Positions 25,028-32,364 of a stretch of 64,000 nt of DNA are shown piece by piece. Location of the stretch: contig NZ_WMIG01000009.1 of NCBI RefSeq assembly GCF_009711205.1, positions 84,756-148,755 on the forward strand, in the 5' to 3' direction. Source of the DNA: Paracoccus litorisediminis. GTDB taxonomy: Bacteria > Pseudomonadota > Alphaproteobacteria > Rhodobacterales > Rhodobacteraceae. Position numbers and translations under genes: made by a program. Within the stretch, counting starts at the first letter, position 1. Each line of letters opens with the position of its first letter. The notes under the pieces were generated by a model. It was not told the DNA's origin, did not search any database, and was given only the letters and a program-made list of their open reading frames with translations.

Positions 25028-25277
25028 TGGCGATCTCATCCAGTGCCCAGCGCAGAGCGGAAGATTGGTCGCGGGCGTCTGTACCCCTGCGAGACGATGC
25101 TGCAATCCATGCGGCCTCTATCTGCTCTGGGTGCCACATGACCTGCCGCAGGGTTTTGCCGCGTCCAGACGCGCCCTTCCTGATGATCTCTATGCCTCCA
25201 CCGTCCAGCACGCGAACCGAGATGCTGCCGAAGGTCTTTTCCCGTTCTGCGCTGGGCGCTGCTTCTTGAGCGCTCAT
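25020..25277 (-). CDS. Small early phage protein, unknown
   Basis: 85 residues from ATG 25277, which overlaps the replication gene stop. One small beta-rich region (FGSISVRVLDGGGIEIIRKG) then a helical end (WHPEQIEAAWIAASSRRGTD). It lies in the replication block, coupled at both ends. No family was recognised; a longer frame from 25379 covers Arg-rich shadow sequence. Confidence 0.5.
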   Translation of the reverse strand: MSAQEAAPSAEREKTFGSISVRVLDGGGIEIIRKGASGRGKTLRQVMWHPEQIEAAWIAASSRRGTDARDQSSALRWALDEIANG

Positions 25278-26263
25278 AGCTTCACCCCTGCGCGCCGCAG
25301 CTCGGCCTCGGTGACCATTCCCTGGGCCAGCATGTGGCGGGCAACACCTGGGCGGATGCCGGAGGCGGCGTAGCTCCACCCTTCCCTCACCGGCTTAACC
25401 CAGCCCAGCGCCACAGTGTCGAGTTCGGCGGTTGCATCTCCGGTCGGCTTGACATCCTCGGCGCCGGAGTGATCGCGCCAGCTGCCACGAGCCAACCAGT
25501 TTGCGGGCTTCATGGTAAAGCCGCATTCCACCTGCGGGCTTCGGGCATAGGCACTAGCGGCGGTGGTCAGGCGCTCGGCGTCAGCCTCCCCAGCAGCAAG
25601 CACGGCGTCGAAGGCCTTGCGGGCAGCATCCCGTTCGACGGGGTTCGGGAATATGTTCCAAAACTGGTTGAAGCTCTCGACCCGTTCGGCCTCACCGAGC
25701 AGCGGGTTTTCAGGGGATCGGCGATCAACCGATTTTGCACCCCTGCCCGCCTTGCGCGCCGCTGCGCGCCTTACTGGTTCTCTTAAAGGTTCCCTTACAG
25801 GGTTAGTGTCCAGATTCTGGACACGGCTTTTGCCATTTTCTGGACACGGCTCGGGCGATTTTCTGGACACGGCTCCATGTCCAGATTTTGGACACGGGTC
25901 GCCCAGGTATTCGCAATTCCCCTCGGAATGTTCCGCGTCTGTTCCGTGTCCAGAATCCGGACACGGATCAGCATCACCTTGGGCGAAGTCAGGCTCACAG
26001 GCCAATATGTAGCGGGTCGATTTTTGGCGCTTGGTCTTGGGATCGATGCGCGAAATGCGCCGGATGAGCCTCCGTTCCTCGAGGATAGCGAGGTGGCTAT
26101 TCAACGAGGCGCGAGAGATCTCGACATCGTCGCAGAGAGTGTCCTGGCGGGGGAAGCAGCCGTAGTCTGGGTTATGACGGTCGGCTAGATGCCATAGCAC
26201 CAGCTTGGTGGTCGGCTTGAGGCCGCGCTGCTTGATGGCCCAGTTGGTCGCGTCATGGCTCAT
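25274..26263 (-). CDS. Replication initiator (helix-turn-helix, O-like) with embedded iterons
   Basis: 329 residues. N-terminal winged helix-turn-helix (residues about 10-110): KPTTKLVLWHLADRHNPDYG, ISRASLNSHLAILEERRLI and RISRIDPKTKR (HTH_36 style). Residues about 95-150 are low complexity with repeated CPDSGHG, CPKSGHG and CPENGKS units; the DNA coding this stretch holds five inverted-repeat or half-site iterons (25806-25964). The C-terminal half (FNQFWNIFPNPVERDAARKAF) has the helical FWxxxPxxxxxxxAxxAF pattern of phage replication proteins such as O. The origin inside the gene mirrors lambda O/ori. Confidence 0.75.
   Translation of the reverse strand: MSHDATNWAIKQRGLKPTTKLVLWHLADRHNPDYGCFPRQDTLCDDVEISRASLNSHLAILEERRLIRRISRIDPKTKRQKSTRYILACEPDFAQGDADPCPDSGHGTDAEHSEGNCEYLGDPCPKSGHGAVSRKSPEPCPENGKSRVQNLDTNPVREPLREPVRRAAARKAGRGAKSVDRRSPENPLLGEAERVESFNQFWNIFPNPVERDAARKAFDAVLAAGEADAERLTTAASAYARSPQVECGFTMKPANWLARGSWRDHSGAEDVKPTGDATAELDTVALGWVKPVREGWSYAASGIRPGVARHMLAQGMVTEAELRRAGVKL
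25806..25964. repeat. Iteron array, candidate phage replication origin
   Basis: Site 1 (25806-25824) is a perfect GTGTCCAG-ATT-CTGGACAC. Sites at 25840-25847 and 25863-25870 repeat the half CTGGACAC followed by GGCT. Site 4 (25877-25895) and site 5 (25946-25964, GTGTCCAG-AAT-CCGGACAC) are near-perfect inverted repeats. Right halves start at 25817, 25840, 25863, 25888, 25957: intervals 23, 23, 25 and 69 (three times 23), near two helical turns. The pattern indicates a protein-bound array; calling it the origin is inference. Confidence 0.65.
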
Positions 26264-26435
26264 GGCAGATCACCGATGGACGGATTCTTAGGGGGTCGGC
26301 GAGCGACTGCGCCCAGCGCCTGTCGGACATGGCAGGCATCTCGCTAAAATCTTTTGGTACGGTCACGATCGGATACCTGTTGAAATTGGTGGACGCGGCG
26401 GCGTCTTCGGGGAGGCACCGCCGCGCCCTTCTCAT
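26253..26435 (-). CDS. Possible small early protein
   Basis: A 60-residue frame on the minus strand upstream of the replication gene, overlapping its start by 11 bp. Its second half (DFSEMPAMSDRRWAQSLADPL) reads like a protein end; internal ATG starts are possible. The N-terminal part is Arg-rich and could be chance. Confidence 0.35.
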   Translation of the reverse strand: MRRARRCLPEDAAASTNFNRYPIVTVPKDFSEMPAMSDRRWAQSLADPLRIRPSVICHEP

Positions 26436-26634
26436 CGACGTGAACGGAGAAGAACCGTCGATGAATGGTTTGCCCTGCCGCTAATGCGGCTCTTGGCCGG
26501 GCCAGCCACAGGTTCCACGATCCCGGTTCTGTCATCGCGCCGAGGGCGGCCGGAATCGTGACGGGTTCAGTGAGGACAGGTCATGCTACCCCTCCCCGAT
26601 CCCCGCCCCGGGCAACCTGAAAGCCCGAACTTCA

Positions 26635-26964
26635 TCAGCGCCCCTGCATGATCTCAGCGTAGCGCGGAAGAGTCGCGACTGCGTGGTCGACAATATCGCC
26701 ATAGGGGCGGCACAAGCCGTCGAACCAATTGCAGGACGTCTGGTAGGTGACGTCGAAATACACCGCGCACTGCTCGCGCGTAGAGAAGCTGGCGATCATG
26801 AGCAGCGACCAACGGCGCAGGAACGCATCACGGTCAATGGCATGGACATGGCCACGCCGCGCAACCGACGCCGATCGCCTGCGGTCAAATATCCTTTCTT
26901 GGGACATTTGGTCTGGGGAGTATGAAGCTCGACGAAATTCAGGTGTTCTGTGAGGTTGGGACAT
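26635..26964 (-). CDS. Helix-turn-helix protein of the early regulator pair
   Basis: 109 residues from ATG 26964; a shorter start at 26907 would avoid the 26-bp overlap with the Cro-like gene. The C-terminal half has MIASFSTREQCAVYFDVTYQ and CNWFDGLCRPYGDIVDHAV, a helix-turn-helix-like pattern often found next to Cro in Rhodobacterales prophages. The first half is basic (RTPEFRRASYSPDQMSQERIF). Role as an early activator or second repressor is inferred from place. Confidence 0.5.
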   Translation of the reverse strand: MSQPHRTPEFRRASYSPDQMSQERIFDRRRSASVARRGHVHAIDRDAFLRRWSLLMIASFSTREQCAVYFDVTYQTSCNWFDGLCRPYGDIVDHAVATLPRYAEIMQGR

Positions 26965-27241
26965 GATGGATCTCGGATTTTGGGACCGCTTGTGCAGTCG
27001 GTTGAAAGGAACCAGACGTGCTCCCGCCACCTCTCCCCACGAAAGAAAACAGGTGTCGGGGGCAGTCGAGACCAGCCTCCAGACACATGCGCTCGATCAC
27101 ATCGAACCAGCGCGCCGAAAAGCACCCGTCGGACACAGCATTACTGACTGCTGTAACGCGGACGCCAATCCTCGCAGCAATTCGGCGACGGCCGAGAGCT
27201 TCACAAATCGAAGATACGGTGGTGGAAAACGACTGATCCAT
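26939..27241 (-). CDS. Cro-like regulator
   Basis: 100 residues. A helix-turn-helix is visible near the start (ICEALGRRRIAARIGVRVTAVSNAVSDG, in two parts) with FSARWFDVIERMCLEAGLDC after it, the layout of YdaS/Cro-type phage repressors. It is transcribed away from the repressor gene at 27329 with 87 bp between them, the standard switch arrangement. The C-terminal 30 residues are low complexity. Confidence 0.65.
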   Translation of the reverse strand: MDQSFSTTVSSICEALGRRRIAARIGVRVTAVSNAVSDGCFSARWFDVIERMCLEAGLDCPRHLFSFVGRGGGSTSGSFQPTAQAVPKSEIHHVPTSQNT

Positions 27242-27328
27242 GAAGGCAAGCTGCGTCAGATTTTCTGGCGCGTCAAGATTCAGGCCACTCGTAATTCACA
27301 AATTCTGAACCCAAGCGATAATGCCGGA
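27242..27328. promoter_or_regulatory. Immunity-switch operator/promoter region; leaderless repressor promoter
   Basis: On the plus strand TTCACA (27295-27300), 16 bases, then GATAAT (27317-27322), a good sigma70-type pair. The repressor ATG begins at 27329, seven bases past the -10, so the transcript would start at or next to the ATG. An imperfect inverted repeat TTCACAAATTCTGAA (27295-27309) overlaps the -35 and is the best operator candidate. I saw no equally good promoter for the Cro-like gene. Confidence 0.55.
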
Positions 27329-27670
27329 ATGGATATTGAGACCAAAACCAGACTTGCCCACCTCAACGACATGGGTCTTGCGGCCACAGCTATAAGGCTA
27401 CGCGCGGCCTTCCTGGTCACCGGCTTAGGTCAACTGAAGGAATTAGCACGGGCCGCGAACATCTCGCGGACCGTCTTGAGCAATGCACTTTCGGGGTCAA
27501 CCTACCCCAACCGGGAGGTTATGAAATACCTCTACCGAACCCATCGAATTGACTTCAACTTCATCATGAACGGCGACTTTTCCCAACTGCCAGGCGACGT
27601 GCAAGACCGGCTATTCCCAGCACTCGAAGTCGCAAAAAATGAATGGGATCAAAGAGAAAACTCAGACTAA
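27329..27670 (+). CDS. Repressor-like helix-turn-helix protein
   Basis: 113 residues from ATG 27329. TGLGQLKELARAANISRTV and LSNALSGSTYPNREVMKYL (residues about 38-73) form an XRE-like helix-turn-helix; the first 25 residues (MDIETKTRLAHLNDMGLAAT) are helical. No C-terminal peptidase or dimerisation domain of the LexA/CI type is present, so it is closer to short repressors. The gene is divergent from the Cro-like gene. A frame from 26963 would extend through the Cro-like gene and is not used. Confidence 0.6.
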   Translation: MDIETKTRLAHLNDMGLAATAIRLRAAFLVTGLGQLKELARAANISRTVLSNALSGSTYPNREVMKYLYRTHRIDFNFIMNGDFSQLPGDVQDRLFPALEVAKNEWDQRENSD

Positions 27671-28071
27671 CGCCGCACCTCACTGCGAGGCGCGCCAACG
27701 TATGAAAAAATCCAGACATGCACTCTCCAATTGACGTAACGGAAGGCATGTAAGGAGCTCGCGTTCACCCAACCTCCCGTTAAGTTCAGCAGAACCTTGC
27801 CAGGCGATCCCCGTGGCGCGCGAAGAGCAGGCCCCAACAACAACCCCAACGGGCAAGAGCAAACTTACCGCGCTGGCGCGATGCGGAGCGGTGTAATGCG
27901 CACCAATGTGTGCCTGCATCTAACAAATTCTCGAAATTCGGAAGACATCAATCGCCCCGCACTGGAGTGTGGTACCGCCTCGCATCGGAATTTATAATTC
28001 ATTTTTTCTGACACACGACAATTGACAATTCAGATTTACTGACACAGCTTGAGGCCATCCGTAACCCTTGG
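27671..28071. other. Non-coding gap before integrase operon
   Basis: About 400 bp with no supported gene. Near its right end CTGACACA occurs at 28008-28015 and 28039-28046, exactly 31 bp apart, on either side of CAATTGACAATT, which contains a consensus -35 (TTGACA, 28022-28027). A matching -10 was not found. Confidence 0.45.
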
Positions 28072-28272
28072 ATGGAGCTCAACATGCAGACCCATTCGCT
28101 ACCCCACACCGCGCGCGCCGTTATTGAGGCACGTCAGGTTATCTCTGATCCAAACATCGCCGCCTCCATGCCCAGGGTCTTCCGCCAGGAAGCTTGGGAT
28201 ATTGCGCTGCTAGACTTTGCTACGACCCAGCGCATGCGCCGTCGCATAGCCCGCTCATGGGGGCATCGCTGA
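28072..28272 (+). CDS. Small early phage protein, unknown
   Basis: 66 residues; an alternative ATG lies at 28084. It is helical with a HTARAVIEARQVISDPN stretch and a basic end (RMRRRIARSWGHR). It starts a plus-strand operon in which the following gene begins by TGATG overlap. No family was recognised. Confidence 0.5.
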   Translation: MELNMQTHSLPHTARAVIEARQVISDPNIAASMPRVFRQEAWDIALLDFATTQRMRRRIARSWGHR

Positions 28273-28595
28273 TGGACAACTCTTACCCAAACCTGAAACA
28301 AGGCCAGTCGGAACAGGCCGACCAGCGCGCCCACCGACATCGTCGCGATGATCTTATACGCATCCTCGGCGTGCCCGAGGCCCGTCAGGTCAACTCACCA
28401 GAGGAACAGGCCCCCCTGCCCAGCGCCTGGGCATGGGTTTTCGTTTGGATCGGGGTCGTCTCCCTCGTCGCTGCAGGGTTCGGGCTGGGCTGGCTCATCG
28501 GCCGTATCGATTTCCTCGCCCTACTCGACCTTCTGGCCCCAACTGCGGCTCAGGTCCGCGATACGGGTTGGATAGCGATCTCCGAACGACTGTGA
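28272..28595 (+). CDS. Single-span membrane protein of integrase operon
   Basis: 107 residues from ATG 28272 (overlap TGATG with the previous stop). A charged N-terminal half (HRHRRDDLIRIL) precedes one membrane span (AWVFVWIGVVSLVAAGFGLGW) and a second weaker hydrophobic stretch (IDFLALLDLLAP). Such small membrane proteins next to integrase may act in superinfection exclusion, but nothing in the sequence proves it. Confidence 0.5.
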   Translation: MDNSYPNLKQGQSEQADQRAHRHRRDDLIRILGVPEARQVNSPEEQAPLPSAWAWVFVWIGVVSLVAAGFGLGWLIGRIDFLALLDLLAPTAAQVRDTGWIAISERL

Positions 28596-28732
28596 TGGCT
28601 GCCACCGTTGGCCGGGTCCTTTTCGTCGCACCGATCCGCGTAGGAAGGCTGGGCCGGACGCCGCGCCGTGATGCTTTGGTGTGCCGCCCCGCGCGGGCGG
28701 CCATCCCAAGCGCCAACTCTTGGAGAATATGA
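28595..28732 (+). CDS. Possible 45-residue phage protein
   Basis: A 45-residue frame whose ATG at 28595 overlaps the preceding stop and whose stop overlaps the next start. The sequence is basic (VGRVLFVAPIRVGRLGRTPRR). The perfect coupling favours translation, but the content is not distinctive. Confidence 0.35.
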   Translation: MAATVGRVLFVAPIRVGRLGRTPRRDALVCRPARAAIPSANSWRI

Positions 28733-28890
28733 TGACCGACGATGGCATGGCCCGCGCCAAGCGGGCGATCACCGCGATTTTCGATGACGCCACCGTCCCC
28801 TTGGACGTGACCCGCGAACGGCTCGAAGAGCTGAAGGAAGATATCGACGCGCTGCTCGCAAGGATCGAGGATGTGAGGATCACAGCATGA
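28729..28890 (+). CDS. Small helical phage protein, unknown
   Basis: 53 residues from ATG 28729 (or the adjacent 28732). It is helical and acidic with DVTRERLEELKEDIDALLARI, likely a coiled coil. The next start (28887) overlaps its stop (ATGA). A purine-rich site precedes it (TGGAGA). Function unknown. Confidence 0.5.
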   Translation: MMTDDGMARAKRAITAIFDDATVPLDVTRERLEELKEDIDALLARIEDVRITA

Positions 28891-29084
28891 CCATCACCCG
28901 CCAAGACGCTGGCCACGGTCCCGGTGTCGTCTACCGCGGCATTGAAATCCGTCGCTTCGACGTGCCCTGCACACCCTGGGTTTGGACCCATTGCGAAGCC
29001 GACGCCTGCGGCTCGGCCGAGACGCTGGAGGAAGCACAGGAACAAATCGACAAGCACCTTGCCGCGCGGGAAGTGGCAGCATGA
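28887..29084 (+). CDS. Small phage protein, unknown
   Basis: 65 residues, coupled to both neighbours by ATGA. The sequence has GIEIRRFDVPCTPWVWTHC and ETLEEAQEQIDKHLA; the Trp/Cys-rich centre suggests a small alpha-beta fold. No family was recognised. Confidence 0.5.
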   Translation: MTITRQDAGHGPGVVYRGIEIRRFDVPCTPWVWTHCEADACGSAETLEEAQEQIDKHLAAREVAA

Positions 29085-29464
29085 CCAGGGAAACCACTAT
29101 CAGCCTGAAAGTCGGTGGTATCGAAACTGGCCCCGTGAATCTCGACACGATGCGAGAGGCCCTGGATAAGGTCCGCGGGACTCCACCGATGAAGAACGAC
29201 CCTGACTTCCGAAAGCACAATCAGCACGTCTATGGCGTCGCTGCGGAAGAGTTGCGCCAATTCATCGAACAGTTCGAGCAGCTGGAGGCCGAGAGAAAAG
29301 ACGCCGCCCAGCGCCAGAAGGAGGTGATGGCCGAAGCCAAAGCTCGCGGCTACGACACCAAGGTCATGAAAAAGGTCATCGCGCTGCGCAAGCGCGATCC
29401 GGATGACATCGCCGAGGAAGAGGCGATCCTCGAAATGTACAAAGCTGCGCTAGGGATGGTTTGA
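29081..29464 (+). CDS. GapR-like protein (DUF2312) with N-terminal extension
   Basis: 127 residues. The C-terminal 80 match GapR/DUF2312: VAAEELRQFIEQFEQLEAER, AQRQKEVMAEAKARGYDTK and VIALRKRDPDDIAEEEAILE, a family almost limited to alphaproteobacteria. GapR is a nucleoid protein that coats overtwisted DNA. Residues 1-45 are extra (ETTISLKVGGIETGPVN, then TMREALDKVRGT). It occurs two genes before integrase, so a role in excision, replication or supercoiling of phage DNA is possible. The host copy is usually elsewhere. Confidence 0.75.
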   Translation: MTRETTISLKVGGIETGPVNLDTMREALDKVRGTPPMKNDPDFRKHNQHVYGVAAEELRQFIEQFEQLEAERKDAAQRQKEVMAEAKARGYDTKVMKKVIALRKRDPDDIAEEEAILEMYKAALGMV

Positions 29465-29465
29465 C

Positions 29466-29666
29466 ATGTCCCGCGCATTGGAACCCATTTTTGCCCGCGA
29501 AACTACGGCGGCAAAGCTCCTCGACATGACCCGGGGCGAGTTCGTCACACTGGTTCAATCGGGTGCCCTCCCCCCGCCGGTCTTGCATGATCGCTGGGAC
29601 GTCGCGGAACTGCAGGCGATCATGCGCGGTACAAAGATGAGGCCTTCCGAGGAGTTCGACCTGTGA
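29466..29666 (+). CDS. Excisionase-like helix-turn-helix protein
   Basis: 66 residues. The pattern TTAAKLLDMTRGEFVTLVQ followed by LPPPVLHDRWDVAELQAIM is a winged helix-turn-helix of the AlpA/Xis type. Its stop overlaps the integrase start (GTGA), which couples directionality factor and integrase. It probably steers excision. Confidence 0.6.
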   Translation: MSRALEPIFARETTAAKLLDMTRGEFVTLVQSGALPPPVLHDRWDVAELQAIMRGTKMRPSEEFDL

Positions 29667-30694
29667 GAAAAGAGCGTAAGCCTTACATCACAGCCAAAAC
29701 AAAGGGCGACAAGACCCGCTGGTACTTCCGCCTGACCTGGGTTGAGGCGGGGAAACGCCGCGAACGATTTATTGCCCTGCCAGATGATCCCGACAGCGCT
29801 GAGTTCGATCGCGCCTACTGGTCGATCAGATCCGGTCAAAGCGAACAGGTGAAGGCCCCGGCAAGGCAGACATGGCGACAGCTGGCCACGGCCTATCGAG
29901 GCAGCGCCAAGTTCAAGAAACTCGCCCCACGGACACAAAAATCCTACACCGACACGATCGAGTGGATATTGGAAACCAATGCCGACAAATCGGTGACGAC
30001 ACTTTCGCGGCAGAAGCTTCGCGAGTTGCACATGAAATATGCCAGCACACCTCGCAAGGCTGACATGCTGGTGCAGATCGTCTCGATTCTGACCAATTTT
30101 GCCCGGAAGCAAATGGACTGGACGATCGATAACCCGGCAGAGGGATTGGATCTATACGGCAAGCAGCGTGAATATGAACCGTGGCCTGACTGGATGGTCA
30201 AAGCCCTGAACGATGCGCCCCTGGTCGTCCGCAGCGCGGCAGAGTTGATCCTCGGGACGGGCCAGCGGCCGGCGGCGGCCATCGCCATGCGTCGCGACCA
30301 GTTTAACGGCGAATGGATGACCGTCACCGATGAAAAGGGCGACGAAACCTATGAGATCTTTTGCCCTGTCGTGCTGCGCCGCTATCTGGACACGCTGCCA
30401 GTTGGAGGCGCGCACATCCTTGCACGCAACCTGACTCAGCCCATGCGCTATGACAGCGTTGAAAAGCAGTTCCGGGCTTGGCGTGAGAGCTTAGGTGAGA
30501 GCGCCAAGCCTTATTCAATGCATGGGCTGCGAAAGCTCGCCATCGTCCGCTTGGCCGAGGCTGAATGTACCGATGCACAGATCCAGGCGATCACCAACCA
30601 AAGTCCGCAGACAGTGGCCTACTATAGGAAACGTGCAAGCCGGAAGAAGCTGTCCCGCTCGGCATGGAGCGGCCCGGGAACGCAAGAGCGATAG
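29663..30694 (+). CDS. int: Tyrosine recombinase (integrase)
   Basis: 343 residues, GTG start overlapping the previous stop. N-terminal AP2-like arm domain (KTRWYFRLTWVEAGKRRERF), a SAM-like core (about 70-165), then the catalytic domain: R202 in LILGTGQRPAAA, H287-G-L-R290 in MHGLRKLAIV and Y320/Y321 in VAYYRKR. At the usual His/Trp (ITGH.. in relatives) the sequence is ITNQSP, with Q313. That change may be tolerated in some relatives or reduce activity. It is the last gene of the plus-strand operon and marks the right edge of the prophage. Confidence 0.9.
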   Translation: MRKERKPYITAKTKGDKTRWYFRLTWVEAGKRRERFIALPDDPDSAEFDRAYWSIRSGQSEQVKAPARQTWRQLATAYRGSAKFKKLAPRTQKSYTDTIEWILETNADKSVTTLSRQKLRELHMKYASTPRKADMLVQIVSILTNFARKQMDWTIDNPAEGLDLYGKQREYEPWPDWMVKALNDAPLVVRSAAELILGTGQRPAAAIAMRRDQFNGEWMTVTDEKGDETYEIFCPVVLRRYLDTLPVGGAHILARNLTQPMRYDSVEKQFRAWRESLGESAKPYSMHGLRKLAIVRLAEAECTDAQIQAITNQSPQTVAYYRKRASRKKLSRSAWSGPGTQER

Positions 30695-30756
30695 CTATGG
30701 GTTGCGCTTGTTTAGCGCTGGCGCGATGTTCTCTCCAGCGAAGTGAGAGACGACAA

Positions 30757-32301
30757 ATGACGCCCGGAACCGAGATTACCTTTTTCCGCAATCACCTCAT
30801 TATCGGCTGCGACGCCGGCCCCGGCGACAGGCTCATCGTCCGTATCGCCGGACAAACATTCTCCTCTCCCCCAGTATCCGACGGACACCGGGCTATCGTT
30901 TCCATCGACTACGCCCCACTTTACGACGCGGACGCACTTCCCCACGAGCTCGAGCTCGCCTCCCCTGCGGCCACGGTCCGGCTACCCCAACTGGATGCCC
31001 TATCCCTCGTCGATATCCGCAGTAAGGCCGAGTTTGATAACCGAGTGCAGGGCCCGGCCAGCCGCCAGCTCCACGACGAGGCCGCTCGCTTCTGCTGTCG
31101 CCGCGCAATCCGTAGACATTCGGACAACTATCCTCTGCAGGCAGCGGCGGCCTGCGTTCTGGGATATCGCATCCTTGAGGCACTAGATCCGGACGACACC
31201 GACATCGCCGAAGTGCGCAATGCGGGCCTTGCGATAATTCGCGAGACCCCGGCGGGCGAGGACGGCATCCGTTGGCGCAGCTCTGTCGGCACCATGTTGG
31301 GCTATTTGGGGATCCTGCTGCAGGACCCCGACCTTTCGCAGGAGGCGCTCAGCGCGGCGCTGGAGCATCGCGATGCCGGTAGACTGCGTACCCCTAACTA
31401 TGCCCGCGGCGAGATCCTGCTCGCCGCGCTTTCCCTCATGCAAGAGCGCAAGGGCGAGGCGCTTGAGCTCCTGCGCGACATCGAGGATGCCTTTCGAGGC
31501 GGGGTGGCAGGCAGCCGGATCGAGATCCCGTCGCAGGGCTACTATGCTTGTACCGAGATCCACGCCTCACTGTTCGCGGTGCGCGCCGCGTTCGACCTGC
31601 GTCGTGCAATTGCCGCAATTCCGAACGGCGTTTCGCCAGAGACCGTAACGCTCAACTTCAACTTCTCCGGGCTATCGCCAATCCTCCGGGCACTCACCGA
31701 CGAGGGTCATTTCCGCGCCTGGCTCAAAGCCGCCTCGGCGACGAAATTGCGCCGGGTTCGCCCTCCGAGCGAGGTTCACGGGTTCCGCAAACGTTCGGGA
31801 GCACTGTTGGCAAACGTCTGGAGCGCCGTCGAGAACAATGCCCCGTCAGTCAACTCAGATTGGCCAGTCGAGCTTGACGCCCTGACCAAATGGAGCGTGG
31901 CCCTCGCCTCGGCCGGGAATTTCTCCTGGTCTGGGTTACTCGACCTTGCCGAATCTCGATATTGGCTAGGCCTTAAGATGGCTCACGAACGCTCACCCGA
32001 AGCGTCGCGGGTGCTCGCGGGAGCGGCCCCTTGGGCCAAGCGCGTGTTTTCCACCGTCCCATTTGCTGAGCGGGCAGATTTCGCACGCATGGAGGCGATT
32101 ATGTCGCTGGTGATGAGCAGCTATCTTGTCGAGCACAGCCTGTTGAACCCACTTCCAGCCTATGCCGACCGGGCCGAGTTCACGAGGCTGGCTACGCACC
32201 ACGGGCGCAGTGCGTTCAAGGGCGAAGAGGGCAAGGCCAAGCTGGTCACGTCGCTGGTGAAGGCTTGCGGAGATGCTGATCGGGACAGGCGCATATCGTG
32301 A
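30757..32301 (+). CDS. Large protein of unknown function next to integrase
   Basis: 514 residues from ATG 30757 with a GAGAG-type site. The N-terminal 90 residues are beta-rich (DRLIVRIAGQTFSSPPVSDG); the remainder is helical and repeat-like (AAAACVLGYRILEALDPD, ALSLMQERKGEALELLRDI, LAESRYWLGLKMAHERSP), consistent with TPR/SEL1-type helical hairpins. No signal peptide, span or catalytic motif is seen. It is 62 bp beyond the integrase stop, so it may be the first chromosomal gene or phage cargo. GC is close to the chromosome. Confidence 0.55.
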   Translation: MTPGTEITFFRNHLIIGCDAGPGDRLIVRIAGQTFSSPPVSDGHRAIVSIDYAPLYDADALPHELELASPAATVRLPQLDALSLVDIRSKAEFDNRVQGPASRQLHDEAARFCCRRAIRRHSDNYPLQAAAACVLGYRILEALDPDDTDIAEVRNAGLAIIRETPAGEDGIRWRSSVGTMLGYLGILLQDPDLSQEALSAALEHRDAGRLRTPNYARGEILLAALSLMQERKGEALELLRDIEDAFRGGVAGSRIEIPSQGYYACTEIHASLFAVRAAFDLRRAIAAIPNGVSPETVTLNFNFSGLSPILRALTDEGHFRAWLKAASATKLRRVRPPSEVHGFRKRSGALLANVWSAVENNAPSVNSDWPVELDALTKWSVALASAGNFSWSGLLDLAESRYWLGLKMAHERSPEASRVLAGAAPWAKRVFSTVPFAERADFARMEAIMSLVMSSYLVEHSLLNPLPAYADRAEFTRLATHHGRSAFKGEEGKAKLVTSLVKACGDADRDRRIS

Positions 32302-32318
32302 CCGCGGAAACGCGCTAA

Positions 32319-32341
32319 GGGAGCGCCTCCTCAGCGCTCCC
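32319..32341. terminator. GC-rich hairpin between convergent genes
   Basis: GGGAGCGC (32319-32326) and GCGCTCCC (32334-32341) are perfect complements with a 7-base loop, between the stop at 32301 and the convergent lipoprotein gene end. No clear T-run follows, so efficiency is uncertain. Confidence 0.5.
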
Positions 32342-32364
32342 ACGAGTTGCACACTCTACCAAGA

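Larger units (their letters stand above)
1..30756. mobile_element. Prophage with a lambda-like head and P2-like baseplate; left end not seen
   Basis: Terminase, portal, capsid, baseplate, lysis, replication, immunity and integrase genes occur as one block. Late genes run on the minus strand and the integrase operon on the plus strand near the right edge. The right boundary is placed between the integrase stop (30694) and the next gene (30757); I found no repeat there that identifies att. The left boundary is outside the window or near 1-740. Sheath, tube and tape-measure genes are not present, so the element either extends left or is defective. Confidence 0.85.

Noticed and set aside
25795..25998. 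A CRISPR array in the repeats of the replication gene
   Set aside because: Repeats are short palindromes with 23-bp period inside a coding frame and lack unique spacers.
26963..27328. Extended plus-strand frame giving a longer repressor
   Set aside because: It runs antisense through the Cro-like gene and has no repressor-like content; the promoter and helix-turn-helix support the start at 27329.
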